Shown here: positions 24,771-33,612 of the stretch, piece after piece
Layout: the number at the start of each line of letters is the position of its first letter
How positions within the stretch are numbered: position 1 is the first letter of the stretch
Assembly (NCBI GenBank): GCA_964599285.1
Contig: CAZREI010000004.1
Location: forward strand, 1 to 58,994
Origin: VGLO01 sp964599285
GTDB taxonomy: Bacteria; Patescibacteriota; Minisyncoccia; Minisyncoccales; Staskawiczbacteraceae
Reading direction: 5' to 3'
DNA length: 58,994 bases
Program-made: the position numbers and the translations under genes
Notes under the pieces: generated by a model
Seen by the model: only the letters and a program-made list of their open reading frames with translations
What the model was told of the DNA's origin: nothing
The model's database searches: none

Positions 24771-25874
24771 ATGGATAATATCGTCCTCTATCGCAAATAC
24801 CGGCCCACGGATTTTGACCAAGTGATTGGCCAGGAGCATATCGTTCAAACCTTGACCAACTCAATTAGCGCGGGGAATATTTCCCATGCGTATTTATTTT
24901 CCGGGCCGCGGGGGTCGGGCAAAACCACCATCGCGCGCCTCTTTGCCAAGGCGGTAAATTGCCAAGCCAAAAGCGGCAAGAAACCCTGCAATACGTGCGC
25001 CTCGTGCTTGCAAATTACCAATGGCCAGTCTATGGATTTATTGGAAATTGACGCGGCCAGCCACACCGGTGTTGATGATGTGCGCGAATTGATAGACGGA
25101 ATTAAGTTCGCGCCAGTGTCTTCAAAATACAAAATTTTTATTATTGACGAATGCCATCAGTTATCAAAATCGGCGTCCAACGCGTTATTAAAAACATTGG
25201 AAGAGCCGCCGGCCCACGCCATTTTTTTGCTGGCAACTACCGAAGCGCACAAGATGCTACCCACCATTATTTCCCGTTGCCAACGGTTTGATTTCAAGCG
25301 TTTGCACGTTCCGGAGATCACCAAAAAATTGGAGTTTATTTTAAAAAAAGAGGGGATTAAGTGCGAGCCGGCGGTTCTGCCGTTAATTGCTTTGAATGCT
25401 CGTGGATCGTTTCGCGACGCCGAATCGCTTTTGGACAAATGCATCAGCTTTACCGGCCAAGACAAACTGATTACTTTGCAAGAGGTAAAGGAGTTGCTGG
25501 GGATTGTGGAAGTGGGGCAGATATCACGATTTTTGGATTTGGTGCTGGCAAAGCAAACCAAAGAATCGTTATTATTTTTAAATACGCTGACCGACGAGGG
25601 GATTGATCTACAAGAATTTGCCAAAACGTTGGTATTTTATGTGAGGCAATTATTGCTTTTAAAAATAAATCCAGAATTTTTAAATCCCCAAACGTCGGGA
25701 TTGTCTAAAGAAGAAATCGCCAAAATGCAAGAGCAAATAGTAGGCCTTACAGAAAAAGAAATTCAAAAAATGCTAGAGCTGTTCATTGAAGCGGAAAATC
25801 AAATGAAACACGCCATCATTTTGCAATTACCGCTGGAACTTGCCATCGTGGATCTAACCCAAAAAGAATCGTAA
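24771..25874 (+). CDS. dnaX: DNA polymerase III subunit gamma/tau (short form)
   Basis: A 367-residue clamp-loader ATPase: Walker A FSGPRGSGKTTIAR, a four-cysteine zinc module (CQAKSGKKPCNTCASC), Walker B FIIDECHQL, and SRC motif ISRCQRFDF. It loads the sliding clamp. It ends after the clamp-loader collar domain, so it lacks the long C-terminal tau region of model bacteria; this may be the native form, as I saw no slippery frameshift sequence. Confidence 0.93.
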   Translation: MDNIVLYRKYRPTDFDQVIGQEHIVQTLTNSISAGNISHAYLFSGPRGSGKTTIARLFAKAVNCQAKSGKKPCNTCASCLQITNGQSMDLLEIDAASHTGVDDVRELIDGIKFAPVSSKYKIFIIDECHQLSKSASNALLKTLEEPPAHAIFLLATTEAHKMLPTIISRCQRFDFKRLHVPEITKKLEFILKKEGIKCEPAVLPLIALNARGSFRDAESLLDKCISFTGQDKLITLQEVKELLGIVEVGQISRFLDLVLAKQTKESLLFLNTLTDEGIDLQEFAKTLVFYVRQLLLLKINPEFLNPQTSGLSKEEIAKMQEQIVGLTEKEIQKMLELFIEAENQMKHAIILQLPLELAIVDLTQKES

Positions 25875-25934
25875 TTGCTTGTAGTATTTGAACTAAGATC
25901 GTATAATCAAATTATACCAAAGCTTGGTTCGAAT

Positions 25935-26621
25935 ATGAAATCAAAAACTCAAGCGAGAGAAAAAGCCATTGCTTTGCGGAAAAGTGGTTTATCATACCGT
26001 GAAATTTTGGAACAAATTCCGGTTGCCAAATCATCCTTGTCTTTATGGCTGAAAAGTGTTAAATTAGCGGAAAGCCAGAAACAGCGGTTGACGGATAAAA
26101 AGTTAGCCTCGGCGCGAAGAGGAGCGCGGAAAATGAAAGATATCAGAATAGCTCTTACAAAAGAAATAAAAGATAAAGCAAGAAAAGAAGTAGGGAAATT
26201 AACTGAAAGAGAATTGTGGCTTATTGGAGTGGCTCTTTATTGGGCAGAAGGGAGTAAGGAAAAAGAACATAGTCCCGGTTCCCATGTGGCATTTTCAAAC
26301 TCAGACCCATATATGATAAAATTCTTTTTAGAATGGCTTGTGAAAGTGGTTAAAGTACCTGAAGAGAAAATTTATTTTGCGATTTATATCCATGAAAGCC
26401 ATAAGAATAGATTAGAAGAAGTTAAAAATTATTGGATACAACATACTCAATTTAGCAAAGAAAGCATGAAATATATCTATTTTAAGAAGAATAAATTAAA
26501 TACCAAAAGAAGGAATGTTGGCGCTATTTATTTTGGATTATTAAGAGTGATGGTGATTGAAAGCTCTACTTTAAACAGAAAAATACAAGGTTGGACGGAA
26601 GGTATTTGTGGCAACTTATAA
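25935..26621 (+). CDS. Helix-turn-helix protein with a homing-endonuclease-like C-terminal region
   Basis: A 228-residue basic protein. Residues 1-50 form a helix-turn-helix (ALRKSGLSYREILEQIPVAKSSLSLWLK). Residues about 95-228 include LTERELWLIGVALYWAEGSK, VAFSNSDPYMIKFFLEWL and NVGAIYFGLLRVMVIESS, which resemble LAGLIDADG-type cores (acidic residue after a hydrophobic helix). It ends four bases before tRNA-Gln, which is the island integration site. The start ATG is chosen for MKSKTQAREKAI because the upstream extension has no domain. Function is not established. Confidence 0.72.
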   Translation: MKSKTQAREKAIALRKSGLSYREILEQIPVAKSSLSLWLKSVKLAESQKQRLTDKKLASARRGARKMKDIRIALTKEIKDKARKEVGKLTERELWLIGVALYWAEGSKEKEHSPGSHVAFSNSDPYMIKFFLEWLVKVVKVPEEKIYFAIYIHESHKNRLEEVKNYWIQHTQFSKESMKYIYFKKNKLNTKRRNVGAIYFGLLRVMVIESSTLNRKIQGWTEGICGNL

Positions 26622-26625
26622 ACAT

Positions 26626-26697
26626 TGCGGGGTCGTCTAACGGTCGGACGTCGGTCTTTGGAACCGCACAATCTAGGTTCGAATCCTAGCCCCGCAG
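26626..26697 (+). tRNA. tRNA-Gln (UUG anticodon)
   Basis: Acceptor stem TGCGGGG/CCCCGCA, anticodon stem TCGGT/ACCGC (the outermost T-C pair does not form) with loop CTTTGGA, and T arm CTAGG-TTCGAAT-CCTAG. The anticodon TTG gives Gln. CCA is not encoded (GCAG follows). Its 3' end is the probable left attachment site of the island. Confidence 0.93.
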
Positions 26698-26870
26698 CAG
26701 CCCTATGCTAAGTCAAGTGACTAGGTCCCCTCGACTATTTTGGTGAAAAAGTTCGATAAAAAATTCCCTCACGGGAATGAGATTCGAACGTAAAACCATA
26801 GTAGTGAGGCGACCAAGAAGCATAGAGAACTATTCCTTAGTTGGCAAACCGGTTGAGTTACCGTATCCAG

Positions 26871-26903
26871 AACAAAAATTCGCCCAAAAGGCGAATTTTT
26901 GTT
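26871..26903. terminator. Hairpin with T-run, likely terminator
   Basis: Perfect 14-bp stem AACAAAAATTCGCC/GGCGAATTTTTGTT with loop CAAAA. It works in both directions by symmetry. It lies 16 bases before the HEPN-like start. The preceding 170 bases after tRNA-Gln hold no gene, but contain a hairpin ATTCCC/GGGAAT (about 26763-26776) and a reversed T-arm-like GATTCGAAC. Confidence 0.75.
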
Positions 26904-26918
26904 AGCATTATAAAACAT

Positions 26919-28259
26919 ATGTGGCATTTAATTTATAACAAATTCAAAGTACTAATTAGTCCGCAGTATTTTGCCAGCCGCGATATTACTACTATCAACG
27001 CACAAGTTGGCTTAGTAGATATGCTTCAGGATTATCTAAAGAAAACGGATCCGGTTTTATGTAGCGTTGAATTTTACTACCCTAAATACATCGAAGAGCA
27101 GTTAGGAATCAGAAGAGTGTTCAATGGTTTTGGTAACGAGGTTATTTTTACTAGTAAATCCAAGGAGGGTGTCGCTTTTTTTGATGATAAATTTATACCA
27201 AACTTAGACGAGAGAAATATGCATAACGATATACTTTCAATTACTATTGAAAACAAAATTCCCTTTATTTTATCAGGCCTGGAAATATCAAGAAAAGAAG
27301 AAATGGAATTACTTAAAAGATATAATATTACAATTCTGAAGCTGGATGCTCTAAAAGAAAAGATAAAAGCATTCTTGCAGGGGTTTTTCAACTATTATAA
27401 GTTTGATCTTTTGCAGGGAGTGGATAGTCCTGATATGGCTCATGCGATGTCTGACCCCCTGCATAAAAAACTATATATTTTAGAGGATAAGATTAAGGTT
27501 TCTGACTTAAGTGTAGCCGTAAAAGAGCGAATTCGATCCTTTGTTCATAACCGGTATGTAGATATCTTAGTAACAATTGATAAGATCAACTTTTACAAAA
27601 TACAACAACAGATCTTAGATATAGAAAGAAATATTTTAGATAATAAGGAACCTCAATTCCATGGAGCAATAAGGTATTACCTGAATTATTATCTTCTTCT
27701 GATATGGGGATATGTCGACCACATGTGTCTGATTATTAATGACATATTTGTATTTGGATATGATGACGAGAAATTTAATGACAGAAAAAAGATTGGATTC
27801 CAAAATTCCGAAAATAAGCAGGAATTTCTTGAAAAAATTAAAGGACTAAATGAGAATCTATATTCTTTTATCATTTCAAAAGAATTCCAAGAATGGTTGA
27901 ATGTCTTGGGTCAACTGAGACATAAAAACGCTCACAAAGAAATGATTTCACCTTCACCCTTGTTGCAGCCGACACCGGCCTCAGAAATTAGCGACCAGGA
28001 AATTGATGCGATTATTTATAAAGATAGACCTCCTTTAGAAGAGGAGGTGCTAAAAAGTTTTCCTTCGTTATTGGAGATCCAAAAAGCACAAGATCGGTAT
28101 CACTATAAAATTTCTAAAATGGATAAAATATTCGACCATGTTGCCATAATAAAGGGTGGTTTCCTTGATCCCATTGCTAGAATAAACATTGACATGAAAA
28201 ATATCAAAAAGTTAACTGAGTTATTCTTAGAAGCTGCAAATAATAAATTTAAGCAATAA
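26919..28259 (+). CDS. Hypothetical protein with an RX4H motif (HEPN-like candidate)
   Basis: A 446-residue soluble protein with no family I can name. The C-terminal half is helical and contains R334-H-K-N-A-H339, an Rx4H motif within LGQLRHKNAHKEM. That motif, at the end of a long helix, is the catalytic signature of HEPN RNases found in many toxin and abortive-infection systems. The N-terminal part (about 1-190) is mixed alpha/beta. It is the first island gene after tRNA-Gln and is convergent with the recombinase. The HEPN assignment is inference from one motif. Confidence 0.6.
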   Translation: MWHLIYNKFKVLISPQYFASRDITTINAQVGLVDMLQDYLKKTDPVLCSVEFYYPKYIEEQLGIRRVFNGFGNEVIFTSKSKEGVAFFDDKFIPNLDERNMHNDILSITIENKIPFILSGLEISRKEEMELLKRYNITILKLDALKEKIKAFLQGFFNYYKFDLLQGVDSPDMAHAMSDPLHKKLYILEDKIKVSDLSVAVKERIRSFVHNRYVDILVTIDKINFYKIQQQILDIERNILDNKEPQFHGAIRYYLNYYLLLIWGYVDHMCLIINDIFVFGYDDEKFNDRKKIGFQNSENKQEFLEKIKGLNENLYSFIISKEFQEWLNVLGQLRHKNAHKEMISPSPLLQPTPASEISDQEIDAIIYKDRPPLEEEVLKSFPSLLEIQKAQDRYHYKISKMDKIFDHVAIIKGGFLDPIARINIDMKNIKKLTELFLEAANNKFKQ

Positions 28260-28292
28260 AGCTAAAAAGACTACCGTAGTCTTTTTAGCTTT
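28258..28292. terminator. Bidirectional terminator between convergent genes
   Basis: AAAGCTAAAAAGACTAC/GTAGTCTTTTTAGCTTT, a 17-bp perfect stem, lies between the HEPN-like gene and the recombinase and serves both. Confidence 0.9.
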
Positions 28293-28295
28293 ATG

Positions 28296-29609
28296 TCACT
28301 CTAGGATAATCTTTTTGTCTTTTAGCGCCAGTTTGCTTTTCAGGAAGAATAGTAGTTCGCGTTTTTCAACAAGGGTTCCTTCTCTGAGCAAGTACTTGGC
28401 ATAATTTCGTATATCTATTTCAGAATTATTAGCCTCCTTTTTATGGCCTAGCACCCCGATTCTGAATTTATTAAAGCGGGCGATTTCTTGCTCAATCCTA
28501 TTTCTTACACCCAGCTCATCCAGGTTAATTTTATCCATCAGGTCTATTAATTCTGTTATCAGGCTCGGCTCATTGATCATCGGATTTTTACAGTCGATAT
28601 TTCTGGCCTTAGTGCAGAAATAGTAGACGTGCCGATTCACTCCGCCATCCTTGAGCTTTTTGAATTTCTCATCAGCCGATATGCCCGAGCCACAGTAGCC
28701 ACACTTAATCAGCTTGGTGAAGGCAAATTCTTTAGATTCAGTTTTCGGCACAAAGTTCTCGCTCAGAGTAGTTTGGACTTTATCAAATAATACCTTATCT
28801 ATTATCGGTGTATGCTTACCGGTGTACCAGTTTCCGCTACCGACAGGAAATTCAAATTCTCCATAATAGAAACTGTTTCTTAAGATGAGGTAGACATTGC
28901 CCAGTACCAAAGGTTTACCGCTTTTGGTTTTAAACCCTATCTCATTGAGCCATCGGAAAAGTTTTCTACCCGACCACTGTTCATTGGCTACTTTTTCAAA
29001 CATCTGCTTAATTATGGGAGCCCGTTTGGGATCCAGCCTGCACTGGCATTTCTTGTCCACATGCTTTTCGTTAAGGTAGCCAGTAGGGGCCACTCCGGGG
29101 CGATAACCCATTTCGCAGCGTGTCTTGAGTCCGCGTTTTACGTTGACTGCCTTATTATCATTTTCCAGCTTGGCTTGGCTACCCAGAATCATAAGCAGGA
29201 ACTTTTCATTTGGATTATTGGTAAACCGTTGCCCGTAAGTCCTTATTTCAATCAAGAGTTTCTGGTCCATTAAATCCACCACGGATCCCAGGTCGCCAGC
29301 ATTGCGGCTCAATCGGTCCGGCGCCCATGTTAGAATGGCATTGTATTTTCCTTCCCTAATTTCATTGATCATTTCATTGAATACCGCCCGCTGGCCAACT
29401 TCCTTGGAGGAGTGAGATTCTCGTTTAATATCAATGATTTTTAGATTCTCTTTTTCGGCCAATACCATCATTTCTTTAATTTGTGAGTCAATGGATAAGA
29501 CCTGCTTGTCTTCGGCCTCGGTGGATTTCCTGGCATAAAGGCAGTATTTGAGGGTAGGCGCCATTACGGGAGGGGACGAGGTTCTACTCACTTGTGTTGC
29601 TTGTGTCAT
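28296..29609 (-). CDS. Large serine recombinase (site-specific integrase)
   Basis: A 437-residue large serine recombinase. The resolvase domain has YARKSTEAEDKQ with nucleophile S29, the DRLSRNAGDL helix and the FTNNPNEKFLLMILGSQAK E-helix region. It is followed by a recombinase domain (RRGYRPGVAPTGYLN-like, here MGYRPGVAPTGYLN), a zinc-ribbon (CGYCGSGISA...C) and a C-terminal coiled coil. Such enzymes integrate phages and ICE-like elements. An internal ATG at residue 16 is an alternative start. It lies near the tRNA-Gln end of the island and is the obvious candidate for its integration. Confidence 0.92.
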   Translation of the reverse strand: MTQATQVSRTSSPPVMAPTLKYCLYARKSTEAEDKQVLSIDSQIKEMMVLAEKENLKIIDIKRESHSSKEVGQRAVFNEMINEIREGKYNAILTWAPDRLSRNAGDLGSVVDLMDQKLLIEIRTYGQRFTNNPNEKFLLMILGSQAKLENDNKAVNVKRGLKTRCEMGYRPGVAPTGYLNEKHVDKKCQCRLDPKRAPIIKQMFEKVANEQWSGRKLFRWLNEIGFKTKSGKPLVLGNVYLILRNSFYYGEFEFPVGSGNWYTGKHTPIIDKVLFDKVQTTLSENFVPKTESKEFAFTKLIKCGYCGSGISADEKFKKLKDGGVNRHVYYFCTKARNIDCKNPMINEPSLITELIDLMDKINLDELGVRNRIEQEIARFNKFRIGVLGHKKEANNSEIDIRNYAKYLLREGTLVEKRELLFFLKSKLALKDKKIILE

Positions 29610-29783
29610 CTCTTTAATATTAGTTAGTTTGTATTACGCGACATTCTTAGTTCGACCTTTACAGGTACAGGAATGACGCAATGGCGACAAGGAGTCCAGG
29701 CCTCATCAGTTGGTAACCATTAGCATTGAAAATTATCAAATATTTACTTTTTAGAGAAAAAGTGCTAAATTTAAAGAAAATAT

Positions 29784-32700
29784 ATGGAAATTAAGTCAAA
29801 ATTTGAGTTTTTTCGCAGAAATAACCTTGTTTATCTCGATAGCGCAGCCACTACACAAGTACCTGATATTGTGGTCAGAGAAGTGGAGCGAGTTTTAAAT
29901 TACCGTGGAAATCCAGGTCGTAGCGCTCACATAATCGCCAGAAAAGCTGAAGAATGGGTAGCTGAAGCAAGAGAAAATATTGCTAAGTTTATCGGAGCCG
30001 GTGCCAATGAAATTGTTTTTACAAATAATGCTACCGATTCAATTAATCTTGCTGTTGACGCAATTGCTGATCATATAAAAAGTGGTGATGAAATTATTAT
30101 TGGAATTTCAGAGCATCACTCAAATATGCTTCCGTATTTGAAGCTAGTAAAACGGGGAGCAAAGATAAAAACGGTTGGCCTCAAAGACGGAATTATTTCT
30201 CCTGAAGAAATTAAATCTGTATTGAGTAAAAAGACAAAGGTGGTTGCAGTTGGCCACTGCTCTAATGTTTTGGGAAATATTAACGACGTACAAACCATCG
30301 GTTCAGTCGTTAAGGAAAAAAATAAAGATATTTTTTATATCATTGATGGAACTCAAGCGGTCGCTCATTTGCCGGTCAACGTGAAACCGATAAGAGCTGA
30401 CTTCTATGCTTTTTCTGGACATAAAATGTACGGACCGGATGGCGTGGGCGTGTTATATGCCTCGGATCATATTCATCATTTTCTTTCACCGGTACGCGCC
30501 GGTGGCGGAACGGTGAAAAATGTTGCTATCACATTTCAGAAAGAAGGAGATATTATTTCTCCGGATTATTTTCAGTCGTTACTTATGCTGGAAGGCGGAA
30601 CATCGAATACTTCAAATATCGTGGGGCTATCCAAAGCCGTCAATTTTATCCGGTCAGTTGGTTTTGATCAAATTCGCCATCATGATTTGCAGCTAATCTC
30701 AAAGTTACGTGAAGCGTTGAAGCAATTTGAGGAAATAGTAATATTTGGCCCTACGGAAGCAAAGAATAAGATTGGCCTTTTATCATTTGGCTTAAAAGAA
30801 TACAGCACCCAAGAACTAGGAGATTATCTGGGACGGCAAAAAATATGTATCCGCTACGGCGCTCATTGTGCATTTCCTTTAGCAGAACATTTAGGCCAAG
30901 AAAGTTTACGAGTAAGCTTTGGCGCTTATAATACTGAAGAAGATATTGATCAGATTGTTGGCGAAATAAAGTTTTTTCTAGACAAGAAAAAGGGGTTAAT
31001 TAAAAATCCAAATCTTGAACCCTTGCGTTCAAAGATTTATTATCGTAACACCCACATCGTAAATTCCGCTGCATCAATTATTGAGAAGGTAAAACAGGGA
31101 CTCTATAGCCCACAAGATACCGAAATTGTGGTAATGGGAGGGCACTTTCTTGGCATTCCCGATATGCAAGAGAATAGATTTTGGCCAAGTATTACAGGAC
31201 TGCTTCCTGAGCGTCTATACGGCTTAATGGACGAATTTGGTATGACCAGTTTTCCTCTTTTCACCTGGGAAGTTTCATGCAAGATAGTTTCAGAGCTTCA
31301 AAAAGCTGGATATCAAGCAAAGCTCTCCATTATCGTCAACGATACGACCGGTATAAATGAACTTCGTCTTTCAAAAATAAATGCAAATGGAAAAACGGCG
31401 GAAACGTACCGTGATGAGCTACTCAATTCTTTTATGGAAGACGATATTCCGAAAAGGTATTTGGAGATATTGAAAAAATATAAGCTTGGCAAAAAAGATA
31501 TCATCAAAAATGCTGCTAAATTTTATTTTAGGGAAACGCTTTTAAGGGCGAACTTCAAAAAGTTTATAAGCAACAATAAAAGATTTTTTTCTGGCGTTAT
31601 TGATTATACGGCTGAGACAGACGACAATATTGATCTCTCGATAAATATATTAGATAACCAGCAGATTAAAACGTGCAATATCGAAACGTTCCATTCGAAA
31701 ACGGGTGGTAAGTTCTGCGTTATTGAGTTGTGTCAATTCATTGCCGAGTTATTCGGCAAAGCCCCTGAAGTGAAATTTGGGTACCTATCTGAAAAAGTTA
31801 ATAAACCCAAAATAAAGTCAAAACACAAGGTATTGATCGCCTTAACGCCCGCCATGTGCGATAACGCAGTAACCCGTTCAGCTGAATTATACGCAAAACT
31901 TTTTCTGCAAGAAAAAGGAGAAGGCTCTTTCAAGTTTTTTAATATTCCCTTGGGACCTAATGCCCAAAGAAATCTCGCTATTGGCACAGAACTTACCTAT
32001 GTTTCAGATAAAGACAATCTGGAAATTCTTGACGTTGATTCAGAGCCAGCTTTTCCCGAATTATGGAAATTATGCGAGTACAAGTTACTATACGACCCCA
32101 AGTCCTACGCAGAAGATATGAAAAACCTTTTTGAAAAAATAGGAATCGGTAAGCAATCTGGCATCCTTGATACCTGCGTGGGGCCTGGATTTTTTGATAC
32201 GGAGTTACTGAAAGAGGGATATCATATTACAACCGCAGATAAAAATCCGAATATGATTGTTCCGTTTCAGAATGCACTGCGCGAACTTGGGATTGATCAT
32301 GCGACAACCATATCCGCATGGCTTGATCTGCCCAAACACTTTCAGAAAGAATCGTTTGATTTACTATTGAACCGCGGCAATAGTTTTATTTACGCAGCGG
32401 GCGGATGGAATGAAATGATCGCAATAGACAAAAACGAATCTCTTGCCAAATTCAAGGAGACGCTGGAAGTGTATTACGACTTGCTCAAGCCAGGAGGATA
32501 TCTTTATATTGATAAATTCAGAGATTCTGAAATACCAGATAAAAAAGTGGTTGCTCGGCTGAATATTGAAAACGGAGAAGAGCAAAAAGATATTGTTTTC
32601 TATGTTGAACGAAAACCTGAAGAGAATGTAAGATTTGCCCAAATGTTGCTTCGGGACGAAAGTGGAGAGGAAAGGGGTTTGCCAAACGTAGCATATGACT

Positions 32701-32807
32701 TAAGCGAAGACGAGATGGAAAATCTTTTAAAGGAAATTGGCTTTAAATCCCAGAAATTATCCATAAAATCTGAAAGGCATTTTGTGGTCTGGCTTGCACA
32801 AAAATAA
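29784..32807 (+). CDS. Fusion: cysteine-desulfurase-like PLP domain, unknown middle domain, SAM methyltransferase
   Basis: A 1007-residue protein. Residues 1-405 are a class V (SufS/CsdA-like) PLP enzyme: D188 in IIDGTQA, H213-K214 in SGHKMYG, and C362 in GAHCAFP at the desulfurase nucleophile position. Residues about 410-750 match no family I know (VVMGGHFLGIPDMQ, SIIVNDTTGINELR, ALTPAMCDNAV). Residues about 755-1007 are a methyltransferase: ILDTCVGPGFFDTELL at the SAM site and LLNRGNSFIYAAGGW, reminiscent of the GNMT group. Its stop overlaps the start of the next gene (TAATG), whose product resembles this last domain. A desulfurase fused to a methyltransferase suggests sulfur transfer plus methylation on one scaffold. 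Confidence 0.8.
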   Translation: MEIKSKFEFFRRNNLVYLDSAATTQVPDIVVREVERVLNYRGNPGRSAHIIARKAEEWVAEARENIAKFIGAGANEIVFTNNATDSINLAVDAIADHIKSGDEIIIGISEHHSNMLPYLKLVKRGAKIKTVGLKDGIISPEEIKSVLSKKTKVVAVGHCSNVLGNINDVQTIGSVVKEKNKDIFYIIDGTQAVAHLPVNVKPIRADFYAFSGHKMYGPDGVGVLYASDHIHHFLSPVRAGGGTVKNVAITFQKEGDIISPDYFQSLLMLEGGTSNTSNIVGLSKAVNFIRSVGFDQIRHHDLQLISKLREALKQFEEIVIFGPTEAKNKIGLLSFGLKEYSTQELGDYLGRQKICIRYGAHCAFPLAEHLGQESLRVSFGAYNTEEDIDQIVGEIKFFLDKKKGLIKNPNLEPLRSKIYYRNTHIVNSAASIIEKVKQGLYSPQDTEIVVMGGHFLGIPDMQENRFWPSITGLLPERLYGLMDEFGMTSFPLFTWEVSCKIVSELQKAGYQAKLSIIVNDTTGINELRLSKINANGKTAETYRDELLNSFMEDDIPKRYLEILKKYKLGKKDIIKNAAKFYFRETLLRANFKKFISNNKRFFSGVIDYTAETDDNIDLSINILDNQQIKTCNIETFHSKTGGKFCVIELCQFIAELFGKAPEVKFGYLSEKVNKPKIKSKHKVLIALTPAMCDNAVTRSAELYAKLFLQEKGEGSFKFFNIPLGPNAQRNLAIGTELTYVSDKDNLEILDVDSEPAFPELWKLCEYKLLYDPKSYAEDMKNLFEKIGIGKQSGILDTCVGPGFFDTELLKEGYHITTADKNPNMIVPFQNALRELGIDHATTISAWLDLPKHFQKESFDLLLNRGNSFIYAAGGWNEMIAIDKNESLAKFKETLEVYYDLLKPGGYLYIDKFRDSEIPDKKVVARLNIENGEEQKDIVFYVERKPEENVRFAQMLLRDESGEERGLPNVAYDLSEDEMENLLKEIGFKSQKLSIKSERHFVVWLAQK

Positions 32808-33592
32808 TGAAAACTTTTCAATTTGACCACGAACCAACCTTTGCTGAATTATGGGATGCTTGCGTCTACAACCTTCTCTACCAAGCCCAGGATTATAAGA
32901 AAGATATCGTAGAATTATTTAGTAAGATCGGCATAGACAAAAAGTCAAAAATAATTGATGTTTCGGCGGGCGGCGGGTTTCCTGCCCTTGAACTAATCAA
33001 GGATGGATATGACATTGTTTGCTCTGATGGTTTTGATGACGAAGTAGAACTCTTTAACAGGAAGGCAAAACAAGAAAAGGTTAGTTCACGTTGTATAAAA
33101 GTATTATGGAAGGAGCTGCCAGAACATTTTTCCAGTAATTCTTTTGATTTTCTTTTTTGTCGAGGTAACTCGTTTATTTACGCAGACGGCGGATGGAATA
33201 CGCCCATAAAAGTTGATACGATAGAAGTAATGAATAATTACCAAAACACGTTGAACATATTTTATGACCTGCTTCAACCAGGCGGTTGGATATATGTTGA
33301 TAAATTTAAGGATAACGAAACCACTCATCAGGAAAAAGTTGGCGAAGTAAAAGTGAACAATGAAAATTCAGAAGATTTAATTTTTTGGACGCAGCGATTT
33401 CCAGAAAAGAAAATGCGACAAGCGTCGATGATAAGGAAAGAAAATGACCATGAAAAGAAAATCCCCAATATTTCCTATGATTTATCTTCTGTTGAGTTGG
33501 AAGGTTTATTGGGGAAAGCTGGCCTTAGGAATATTCAAAAAATAGATTTACCTAGCGAGAAAACTTTTGATATTTGGATTGCTCAGAAATAA
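32807..33592 (+). CDS. SAM-dependent methyltransferase, paralogue of the upstream C-terminal domain
   Basis: A 261-residue methyltransferase. The SAM-binding loop is IIDVSAGGGFPALEL, the acidic residue is in IVCSDGFDDE, and FCRGNSFIYADGGWN parallels RGNSFIYAAGGWN in the fused domain upstream. The endings are also alike (FDIWIAQK versus FVVWLAQK), so it arose by duplication. The GNSF motif recalls small-molecule N-methyltransferases such as glycine N-methyltransferase. It is translationally coupled to the upstream gene and 20 bases from the GCHII fusion gene. Confidence 0.85.
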   Translation: MKTFQFDHEPTFAELWDACVYNLLYQAQDYKKDIVELFSKIGIDKKSKIIDVSAGGGFPALELIKDGYDIVCSDGFDDEVELFNRKAKQEKVSSRCIKVLWKELPEHFSSNSFDFLFCRGNSFIYADGGWNTPIKVDTIEVMNNYQNTLNIFYDLLQPGGWIYVDKFKDNETTHQEKVGEVKVNNENSEDLIFWTQRFPEKKMRQASMIRKENDHEKKIPNISYDLSSVELEGLLGKAGLRNIQKIDLPSEKTFDIWIAQK

Positions 33593-33612
33593 CTACCAGC
33601 CGAAATTATAGT

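Noticed and set aside
24771..25874. Programmed frameshift in dnaX giving tau
   Set aside because: No A-rich slippery heptamer with a following stem was seen, and the frame ends just after the collar domain.
29640..29783. CRISPR or direct repeats near the recombinase
   Set aside because: No regular repeat-spacer pattern was seen here or anywhere in the window.
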